Of a stretch of 13,711 bases of DNA, positions 1 to 6,800 are shown one piece after another. The position numbers and the translations under genes are program-made. The stretch's first letter is position 1. Each line of letters begins with the position of its first letter. Below the pieces are notes generated by a model. It ran no database searches. It was not told the DNA's origin and saw nothing but the letters and a program-made list of their open reading frames with translations. The stretch comes from JALYUA01 sp038253555. Lineage in GTDB: Bacteria > Acidobacteriota > Thermoanaerobaculia > UBA5066 > Gp7-AA6. The stretch covers positions 1 to 13,711 of the forward strand of contig JBBSGZ010000095.1 of assembly GCA_038253555.1 (NCBI GenBank), read 5' to 3'.

Positions 1-756
1 GCCCGGGGAGACGTTCTGATTGGTGACCGAGAGATCGGGCGGATCTTCCTTCAGGATCGCCGACATCGTGTCCGCTGCGGAGGCGCCTCGGAAGGCGCGC
101 TGACCCGCGAGCATCTCGTACAGGATCGCGCCGAAGGAGAAGATGTCGCTGCGCGCGTCCGCCGGCCTGCCGCGCACCTGCTCGGGCGACATGTAGCCCA
201 ATGTCCCGAGCACCATTCCGGGCTCGGTCCCCGCGGTGGCCGTCGGCAGGTCGGTCGCCTGCGAGCCTTCCTCCATGTGCGTGAGCTTGGCCAGGCCGAA
301 GTCGAGGATCTTGACGCGCCCGTCCTTCGTGACGAACAGGTTCTCGGGCTTCAAGTCGCGGTGGACGATGCCTTTCTCGTGCGCCGCGGCGAGGCCGTGC
401 GCGATCTGGACGGCGAAGTCGATCGCCTTGCGCGGCGGGAGCTTCCCTCCCGCCAGCGCCTGACGCAGGGTCTCGCCCTCGAGCAGTTCCTGGACGACGT
501 AGGGAGCCCCGTCATGCTCGCCGATGTCGAGGACCGCGGTGATGTTGGGATGGTTCAGGATCCCGGCCGCGCGCGCCTCCTGCTCGAAGCGGCGCAGGCG
601 GTCAGGGTCGGCCGAGTAGGAGGCGGGAAGCACCTTGATCGCGACCTCGCGGCCGAGCCGCGGGTCCCGCGCGCGGAACACCTCTCCCATCCCGCCGGCC
701 CCGATGGGTGCGACGATCTCGTAGGGTCCGAGGCGGCTGCCGGCCTGAATCGTCAT
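1..756 (-). CDS. Serine/threonine protein kinase, N-terminal part (runs off left edge)
   Basis: The ATG at 756-754 opens a frame that stays open to base 1, giving 252 residues without a stop. The protein begins MTIQAGSRLGPYEIV and has a complete set of Hanks-kinase motifs: glycine-rich loop GAGGMGEVF (about 20-27), the VAIK lysine at 41, HRDLKPEN with catalytic Asp134, DFG at 152-154 and the SPE motif near 190-192. It should phosphorylate Ser/Thr on cytoplasmic proteins. The C-terminal output or sensor region lies outside the window, so it is unknown whether it carries a TPR or PD40 tail. By eye it is the closest relative in the window of the 784-residue kinase upstream; both share ARAAG-LNHPNITAVLDIGEH and DGAPYVVQELLEGETL-like stretches. 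That suggests a recent tandem duplication. A TAGAAT element lies just before the ATG and no strong Shine-Dalgarno is visible. Confidence 0.93.
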   Translation of the reverse strand, partial: MTIQAGSRLGPYEIVAPIGAGGMGEVFRARDPRLGREVAIKVLPASYSADPDRLRRFEQEARAAGILNHPNITAVLDIGEHDGAPYVVQELLEGETLRQALAGGKLPPRKAIDFAVQIAHGLAAAHEKGIVHRDLKPENLFVTKDGRVKILDFGLAKLTHMEEGSQATDLPTATAGTEPGMVLGTLGYMSPEQVRGRPADARSDIFSFGAILYEMLAGQRAFRGASAADTMSAILKEDPPDLSVTNQNVSPG

Positions 757-767
757 GAATCTGCCGC

Positions 768-775
768 GATTCTAC
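768..775 (-). promoter_or_regulatory. Candidate -10 element (GTAGAATC) for the left-edge kinase
   Basis: On the minus strand GTAGAATC contains TAGAAT, five of six matches to the TATAAT -10 consensus, 11 nt before the kinase ATG. The same octamer occurs 13 nt before the 784-residue kinase. No convincing -35 is visible at the usual spacing. If used, the transcript would have a very short leader or none, which fits the weak ribosome binding site. This rests only on sequence resemblance and recurrence. Confidence 0.4.
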
Positions 776-854
776 CGGCCAGCGGAAAGCCTCTCGGCGA
801 GGGCGCGGCACGGTCGAGCGAACGGGTCGGCTCGAGCGTAGGACCGGTCGCCGT

Positions 855-1036
855 CTACCTCAACCCCTCGGCGACATAGAGCTACGACAGAACCCGGGCG
901 TACGTGTACGCATAACAGGCCGCGTCGGGGGTCATCAGGATGCTCTGGATCTCAACGACCCCCGCCGGGTCCGACGGGTCTCCCTTTTTCCAGAGACGCG
1001 GTCGACTCGAAAAACTCGTGCCCTCGTGGCGAGCAC
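855..1036 (-). pseudogene. Relic of the C-terminal tail of a PD40 propeller protein
   Basis: The gap between the 784-residue kinase and the left-edge kinase contains a decayed coding tail. One minus frame reads LWKKGDPSDPAGVVEIQ, then SILMTPDAACYAYTYARVLS, a TAG at 884-882, then LYVAEGLR and a final TAG at 857-855. This matches, from memory, the usual ending of many kinase-PD40 proteins (roughly DPAGV...ILLTPDGKSYAYSYRRxLSDLYLVEGL), with the stop standing where the conserved Asp would be. Just upstream the adjacent frame (980-1036) reads VLATRARVFRVDRVSGKRE, resembling the preceding family segment (LPARVFRVDxATGRRE). The relic therefore has both a frameshift near the A5G3 run at 982-989 and an internal stop. 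No propeller body or start remains, so it should not be functional. The family recognition has not been verified by a search. Confidence 0.72.
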
Positions 1037-1037
1037 G

Positions 1038-1106
1038 ACCACGCCGACGCTGCGCGACGTCGCCCGCGACGGGCGCATCCTGCTCGCCTGCGACAGTCTG
1101 CGTTTC
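1038..1106 (+). pseudogene. Possible inverted fragment of a PD40 protein
   Basis: On the plus strand, opposite to every intact gene here, a short frame reads LRDVARDGRILLACD followed by SLRF. This resembles an internal blade of kinase-PD40 proteins (LTLHDVSxDGRVLLARD-like). It abuts the minus-strand tail relic at 855-1036 and stops resembling the family where the 784-residue kinase ends. It could be a piece of the same dead gene flipped during rearrangement. The stretch is only about 20 residues, so chance resemblance in a G+C-rich antisense frame is possible. Confidence 0.3.
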
Positions 1107-1109
1107 GTG

Positions 1110-3464
1110 TCACTGAAGCCCGATCCGCGAAAGGATCTCGCGGAAACGGGGATCCGACCGCAAAGGATCGAACTTGCCGTCCGATTTCATCCACGGAGCG
1201 CAGTCCGCCCTTTCATCCTCGGAGCGCTTCAACCACTGCAATGCCGAATCCTTGTCGCCGAGACCGGCATAAATGGTCGCGACCTCGTAGGGGCAGACGT
1301 ATTGTTTGCTCGCCTGGCGCGTCAGCTGATCGAGCACCTGCATGGCCTCGGCCTTCCTGCCCGAGGCCGCGTACGCGCCGCCGAGCATTTCGAGGACCGT
1401 CGGGCTCTGGTCGAGACTCCGCGCCTTCTGCATTTCCGCCAGGGCTTCGTCGAAGCGGCTCAATTTCTCCAGGGCGAGCCCGAGAACCGCGTGGCCCCAC
1501 CAGAAATTCGGATCGAGCTCGATGGCCTTCCGTCCAAACTCGGCGGAGCGGCGATAGTCGCGCGCGAGGTATTCGACCCAGGCGGCATCGGTGATCACGA
1601 GGAGCGAGAGCGGGTCCAGACTGCGGGCGCGATCGATTTCGGCGACGGCCTCTCCCCGGCGATCCATCGCCGCCAGAAACATGGCGTAACCGTCGTGCGC
1701 TTCCGCGAGATTCGAGTTCAGCTGGATCGCGCGCCGGAACTCCGCCTCCGCGCCGGGCCAGTCGAAATCATAGTAGAGCTTGACGAGTCCGAGGGAGACG
1801 TGGCCCTCAGCAAGCGCATCGTCGAGCTTCACCGCCTTCAAGGCCGCGTCCTTTGCCTGGGGCATGACGTCGCGGGGCGCCGCGTACACGCTTCGCAGAG
1901 CCGAGTAGGAATCCGCGAGACCCGCGTACGCCGGGGCTGCTCGAGGCTCCCTCGCGATCGCGTCGCCGAAGTACCGGATCGCCTGACGGATCGAGGGCTC
2001 GGTGTTTTTGTTGAGAGAGTAACGGCCCTTCAGGTATGCCTCGTGCGCCAGCGGATCGATCGGACGCGCCGAAGCCAGGCGGGCCTCTTCCTGAGGGGTC
2101 ATGCTCGCGGCGATTTCCAATGCGATGGCGCGCGCGACCTCGCTCTGGAGCGCGAGGACGTCCCGATAATCCCGCTCGTAAACTCGCGACCAAAGATGCC
2201 GATCGGTTTTTCCGTCGATCAGCTGGGCCGTGATTTTCACGCGATCGCCGGAGCGCATGACGGAGCCTTCGACGATCGCGTCGACGTTCAGAGCCCTCGC
2301 GATCTCCGGAAGCGGCTTCTTCGCCGCCTTGTATTGCATGACCGACGTGCGCGAAATGACGCGGAGGGCCCGAATCTGGGAGAGGTCGGCGATCAAGGCC
2401 TCGGTCATTCCATCGGAGAAGTACTCCTGCTCCGGATCGCGTGAGAAGTTCTCGAGCGGCAGGACCGCGAGCGAATGGACCGAAGGAGATCCCGCCCGGT
2501 CGCCTCGCCCCCGCCACCGGGGAAGACTCAGCAGCAGGAAGGCCGCGAGAACCGCCGCGCCCGCAACGACGATCGCGGCCCGGCGACGCGGTCGGCTCGC
2601 GGACCGGGGGATGCCGCTGATTTCGGTGAGAGCGAAACCGAGGTCGCGGGCGGACTGGAATCTCTGTTCGGGATTTTTCTCCACGCAGTGACGCACGATT
2701 CCTTCGAGTCTCTCGGAACCGGGCCCGTGGTCAGAACGGAGAGGCGCGGGATCGGAGGTGAGGATGGCCGCAATCGATTCCGCCGGAGACCCGCGTTGAA
2801 ATGCGGGCCTGCCGGCGAGCATCTCGTAGAGCACAGCGCCAAAGGAGAAAATATCGCTGCGGGCGTCCGCTGCCTTACCGCGGACCTGCTCGGGGGACAT
2901 GTAGCCGAGTGTGCCCAGCACCATCCCCGGCGCCGTTCCGGCCGCCGCAGTGGGAATGCCGGTTCCCTGCGGCAAATCTCCCGTATCCGCGAGCTTCGCG
3001 ATCCCGAAGTCGAGGATCTTGACGCGGCCGTCCTTCGTCAGGAAGACATTGTCGGGCTTCAGGTCGCGATGGACGATTCCCTTATCGTGGGCGGCGGCGA
3101 GACCTTGCGCGATCTGGATTCCGACGTCGATCGCGCGGCGAGTCGGGAGAATTCCCGTCGCGAGCGCCTCCCGCAGCGTCTCCCCCTCGAGGAGCTCCTG
3201 GACCACGTAGGGGGCGCCTTCGTGCTCGCCGATGTCGAGCACCGCGGTGATGTTGGGGTGGTTCAGCATACCCGCCGCGCGCGCTTCCTGCTCGAACCGC
3301 CGCAGCCGGTCGGCGTCGGCGGATAGAGACGCAGGGAGCACCTTGATCGCCACGTCCCGTCCCAAACGGGGATCCCTCGCCCGATACACCTCGCCCATCC
3401 CGCCGGCGCCGATCGCCGCGAGGATCTCGTAGGGGCCGAGACGGGAACCGGGTGAAATCGACAT
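1110..3464 (-). CDS. Membrane-anchored Ser/Thr kinase with FlgO/TolB-N-like and TPR region (784 aa)
   Basis: The N-terminal Hanks kinase spans about residues 12-280, with loop GAGGMGEVY, Lys41, HRDLKPDN (Asp134), DFG 152-154 and SPE 190-192, so it looks catalytically competent. A basic stretch RPRRR is followed by a single hydrophobic segment (about 296-314, AAIVVAGAAVLAAFLLLSL), the likely membrane anchor. A FlgO/TolB-N-like domain covers about 331-470, opening LAVLPLENFSRDPEQEYFSDG and containing DAIVEGSVMRSGDRVKITAQ and HLWSRVYERD. TPR helices fill about 480-784 (AYLKGRYSLNK, EAHDGYAMFLAAM, WWGHAVLGLALEKL). With an inside kinase, the FlgO/TPR part would lie outside the cytoplasmic membrane, an inference from the single segment. 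ATG at 3464 places the kinase consensus correctly; the frame ends at TGA 1112-1110. It is not coupled to its upstream neighbour and has a TAGAAT element 13 nt upstream. The domain order is standard for this family; the substrate and ligand are unknown. Confidence 0.94.
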   Translation of the reverse strand: MSISPGSRLGPYEILAAIGAGGMGEVYRARDPRLGRDVAIKVLPASLSADADRLRRFEQEARAAGMLNHPNITAVLDIGEHEGAPYVVQELLEGETLREALATGILPTRRAIDVGIQIAQGLAAAHDKGIVHRDLKPDNVFLTKDGRVKILDFGIAKLADTGDLPQGTGIPTAAAGTAPGMVLGTLGYMSPEQVRGKAADARSDIFSFGAVLYEMLAGRPAFQRGSPAESIAAILTSDPAPLRSDHGPGSERLEGIVRHCVEKNPEQRFQSARDLGFALTEISGIPRSASRPRRRAAIVVAGAAVLAAFLLLSLPRWRGRGDRAGSPSVHSLAVLPLENFSRDPEQEYFSDGMTEALIADLSQIRALRVISRTSVMQYKAAKKPLPEIARALNVDAIVEGSVMRSGDRVKITAQLIDGKTDRHLWSRVYERDYRDVLALQSEVARAIALEIAASMTPQEEARLASARPIDPLAHEAYLKGRYSLNKNTEPSIRQAIRYFGDAIAREPRAAPAYAGLADSYSALRSVYAAPRDVMPQAKDAALKAVKLDDALAEGHVSLGLVKLYYDFDWPGAEAEFRRAIQLNSNLAEAHDGYAMFLAAMDRRGEAVAEIDRARSLDPLSLLVITDAAWVEYLARDYRRSAEFGRKAIELDPNFWWGHAVLGLALEKLSRFDEALAEMQKARSLDQSPTVLEMLGGAYAASGRKAEAMQVLDQLTRQASKQYVCPYEVATIYAGLGDKDSALQWLKRSEDERADCAPWMKSDGKFDPLRSDPRFREILSRIGLQ

Positions 3465-3477
3465 CGTGGGTTCGCAG

Positions 3478-3485
3478 GATTCTAC
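3478..3485 (-). promoter_or_regulatory. Candidate -10 element (GTAGAATC) for the 784-aa kinase
   Basis: GTAGAATC on the minus strand, with -10-like TAGAAT, sits 13 nt before the ATG at 3464. The identical octamer precedes the closely related left-edge kinase. A -35 match is not evident; CTGAAC-like sequence lies at about the right distance but fits poorly. The rest of the gap from 3465 to 3558 shows no other feature and no clear Shine-Dalgarno. Confidence 0.42.
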
Positions 3486-3558
3486 GTTGCCGAGCCTCGG
3501 TTCAGGGCCTTCGGGCGGCGGCTGCCTCGGCCGGAGCAGGGGGCGCCCGATGGGAGGC

Positions 3559-3774
3559 TCACGGCCTGCCCGTCGTGGCCTTCAGCTCCTCGGTCCAGTT
3601 GAGCACGACGACCGCGCTCGGCGGGGGCGCGCCCCTGCCGTCGAGGACCGTTCCCACGAGGAAGCGCTGCCCGTCACTCGCGACGTCGTATTCGAACCAC
3701 GGCTGCGCGCCGCGCGATCTCCGGGCTCGTTCCAAAAGGTCATCGTCGAGGATCAGCGTTGTTCTCATATGCAT
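3559..3774 (-). CDS. Small hybrid ORF: VapB-antitoxin-like start fused to a PD40-protein tail
   Basis: This is an intact 71-codon frame, with a second possible start at 3768 giving 69 codons. From the second Met it reads MRTTLILDDDLLERARR, the start typical of VapB/ribbon-helix-helix antitoxins of type II toxin-antitoxin pairs, where the first strand binds DNA. After about 20 residues it changes abruptly to FEYDVASDGQRFLVGTVL and ends VVVLNWTEELKA plus a few residues. That is the usual C-terminal end of kinase-PD40 proteins; compare the endings of the 888-residue kinase and the right-edge gene. The rest of the antitoxin, a VapC toxin and the propeller are absent. It looks like a chimera made by deletion or illegitimate joining. 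Whether it is expressed is unclear: no good ribosome binding site is visible. The ORF itself is certain, its function is not. Confidence 0.5.
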   Translation of the reverse strand: MHMRTTLILDDDLLERARRSRGAQPWFEYDVASDGQRFLVGTVLDGRGAPPPSAVVVLNWTEELKATTGRP

Positions 3775-3801
3775 GGATAAGGTCTTTTAATTGCGGTCTT
3801 C

Positions 3802-3827
3802 AAGTCTCGCGGCACGGAGCGACACTT
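3802..3827. repeat. Imperfect inverted repeat between the 2023-aa kinase and the hybrid ORF
   Basis: AAGTCTCGC and GCGACACTT pair over nine positions with one mismatch around an 8-nt loop. It lies 17 nt after the stop of the large kinase in the 69-bp gap. On the minus strand no T-run follows the stem, so it is a poor candidate for an intrinsic terminator. It could weakly stabilise the 3' end of the upstream message, or be chance. Confidence 0.25.
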
Positions 3828-3843
3828 CATAGCGGGTTCTCAC

Positions 3844-6800
3844 TCAAGCGGACGGCAACCCCAGCCTCTCCAGCAACGCGTCGAATCTCGGATCCGCGCG
3901 AAGGGAATCGAACCCGGGCAATCCGGTGTAGCACAGGAGGCCCTGGTGCTCCTCTTCTGCCCGTGCGAGCACGTCGAAGGCGTCGTCGATCTCCCCGAGA
4001 GCGCCGAGCAGCCAGGCCTCCGAGACGGCGGTGGGCGAGGCCGCTGGTCGGGCTCGCAGCTCTTCGAGAACCCTCCGGGCCTCGCCATCCCGTCGCGCCG
4101 CCGCGAGCGCCCATCCCAGGACGCCGAGAAAGAAGGGGGCCCGGTACGCGACCGCGACACCGCGCTCGCCCGCCGCGATGCCTTCCTCGAGCCTCCCCAG
4201 GGCGACGTGCGCTATGCACGCGCCGGCAATGGCCGAGGCGTCGTCCTTCTCGAAGGTGAGCGCGTCCTCGATGGGGCGCAGGGCTTCTTCCGGCCTCCCG
4301 CACGTCAGCCATCCCCATCCGGCGAGCGTGTAGGGGAAGGACGCGAGCGGATCGGCTTCCCGGGCGCGCTCGAAGAGGGGCAGCGCTTCGTCGAGCCTCC
4401 CGCGCGCGCAGAGGGTCAGCGCGAAGGAGCCCAGGGCGAGCACGTGATCGGGCTGAAGCTCGATCGCCCGGCGCCAGGCCGACTCCATCGCGTCCCACCG
4501 GCGCTCGAGGAAGGCCGCGAACGCTTCGACGTGCATGCCCTCCGCCGACTCTCCCTGCAGCTCGTTGGCGGTCGCGAGCGCCTTCCTCGCCGCCGTGCAG
4601 GCCGCGCGAGGCGGGATCATTCCCATGTGAGCCGAAAGTACGGTGATCTCCGCGAGGCCCGTCCACGAGGGTGCGTGAGTCGGATCGAGGCGGACGGCTT
4701 CCTCGAACGCGGCCCGGGCCCCGAACAAGTCCTCTTTCCCTCGAAGGTGCTTGCCCTTCAGGTAGCTGCGGTAGGCGTCGAGGTCACGGGCCTGCGGTCG
4801 AGTGGGAACGGTTCGCGAGCTCGGCCCGAGCCGGGCTTTCACCGCGTCGACGACGCCCGCGGCGATTTCGTCCTGTATCGCGAAGACGTCGATGGCCTCC
4901 CGGTCGAACCGCTCCGACCAGAGCTGGTACCCCGTCGCGGCATCGGTGAGCTGGGCGGTGACACGCAGCCGGCTGCCCGACGTGCGCACGCTCCCCTCGA
5001 GGACGTGGCCCACCGAGAGCGCGCGGGCAATCGAGGCCAGGTCGCCGCCTCCCTGCCGCGCCCGGAAGGCCGACGTCCGGGACGCCACGCGAATCCCGTC
5101 GATCCGCACGAGCGCGTTCATGATCTCTTCGGCCATGCCCTCGCAGAGGTACTCCTGGTCCCTGGCCGGGCTCATGTCGGAGAAGGGCAGCACCGCGATC
5201 GCGACGGCAGCGGTCGGAGCAGCGACGGAATCGGCTCCGGCATGGGCGGGTACGTCGAGCCCCGCCTTCCGCCATCCGTCGATCAGGCGCTCCACGTACT
5301 CGGGCTCCCACCACTTCTCGATGTCCGCGCGTACGCTGGCGGCGAAATCCGGCCGCAGTTTGAGCAGATCCCTTACGGCTTTACGGGCCGCATCAGCTTT
5401 CCCGAGCTGACCGCACGCGGCGGCGGTAAACGCCAGAAAAGGCCAATGGCCGGGCAGATTGACTTTGAGCACGAAACTGAGCGCGCCGAGATCGTCGCCC
5501 TGGCGGTACGCATTGTAGAAGTCGGCATACCAGTACCATCCGGGATGACTGGGATTGAGCTGCTTGGCGCGCCCGGCCAGCGCGAGACCGCGCTCCCAGT
5601 CGCCCGCATAGGTCAGCAGCTCTCCGAGAAACGCGATGGAGTTGCCGTCCATGGGGTTCAGTGCAACGGCCCGCTCCGCGGCATTCCGAAAGCTCTGGGA
5701 ATCTTTCTGGAAGAAGAGCGCCTGGGCCAGGCTGAAATACGCGAGATGATTGGATGGTCCTGTCTCGACGGCACGGCGCGCGGCGGTTGACCCGCTCGCC
5801 AGGGAATCCGCCTGAAGTTTGAATCCCTGCGCGTGCTCCTGGACGCACAGCAACGCGAGCATCGCCCAGGCATCCGCAAAGCCCGGTGCGTCCCGCACCG
5901 CCAATTCCAGGCCGGACCGCGCCACGGCGAGTTCCTCGGCGGTGACCCGCTCGAAGTAGCCGAAGCTCCGCAGCACGGCCTCGTAGGGGCTCAACTGCTC
6001 GGGCGCGCGGCTGCGCAACGCCCCGCTCATGCTCCGAGGGAGAATCCCATGCACGTCCGCCACCGTCGAGACAATCCGCGGAACGAGATCGTCCTGAAGC
6101 TCGAACTCCGCTTCCGGGCTGAAGGTGCGCTCGTAGTTCTCGGCCCAGAGATGGGCGCCGGAGACGGCATCCACGAGCTTCACGGCGAGGCGCAGCTTCG
6201 TCCCGGACTGCCGCAAGCTGCCTTCCATCACGTAGCGCGCGCCCAGTTCTCTGCCTGCGACGCGCACGTCAACCGACTCGTTGCCGTAGCGCGAACTCGA
6301 ACCGCGCGCGATCACCCGGAGGTAGGAGAAGCGCGACAATCCGGTCACGATGTCTTCGGTCAGCCCCTCGGCCAAAGCCCTCAGCCCGGCATTGTTGGCG
6401 CCGTACTTAAAGGGCAGAACCGCGACCCAGAACCCCTCGTCGGCCCGAACCGCTCCCGACGCCTCATGTGAGGAAGAGCCTGCCGGCGCTGGCGCGGCCG
6501 CGAGGCCTCCGGTTCCCTTCTCTCCGGGAATCTCCAACCCCGCTTTGCGGAGGCCGTCGAGCATGTGTTCGACGAATGCCAGGTCGGGAAACCATCGCCC
6601 ATGTTCTTCGCGCGCCGTTTCGGCAAAGTCGGGCCGGATCGCAAGCAGTTCCTGCAGTGCCTTTCCGGCCGCCTCGCGCATGCCTAGCTGCCCGTAGGCG
6701 GCCGCAATCACGGCGTGGGTATAGAAATTCCCCGGGAGGTTGATCTTGAGGGCGAAACCGAGGGCGCCGCGGTAATCGCGCCGGCGATACGCGTCGTTGA

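Noticed and set aside
898..911. Palindrome GCGTACGTGTACGC, possible operator.
   Set aside because: It is the DNA of the AYTYA part of the PD40-tail relic, where alternating Tyr codons create the symmetry; no matching copy was seen elsewhere.
1061..1075. CGCCCG/CGGGCG hairpin downstream of the 784-residue kinase, possible terminator.
   Set aside because: Only six G/C pairs in very G+C-rich sequence and no T-run after it; chance is likely.
3559..3774. A functional VapBC toxin-antitoxin pair.
   Set aside because: Only about 20 antitoxin-like residues exist and no VapC (PIN-domain) gene is present on either strand nearby.
3775..3843. Promoter for the VapB-like hybrid ORF (TTGAAG about 17 nt before TTATCC).
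   Set aside because: The -10 match is poor and the start codon would fall on or next to it; not strong enough to annotate.
3946..5790. A 614-codon open frame on the plus strand, and similar long plus-strand frames at 1026-2444, 7432-8991 and 9941-11080.
   Set aside because: They lie antisense to genes with clear kinase, TPR or propeller motifs, are rich in Arg/Gly/Ala/Pro, and show no family motifs. They are the usual shadow frames of G+C-rich coding DNA.
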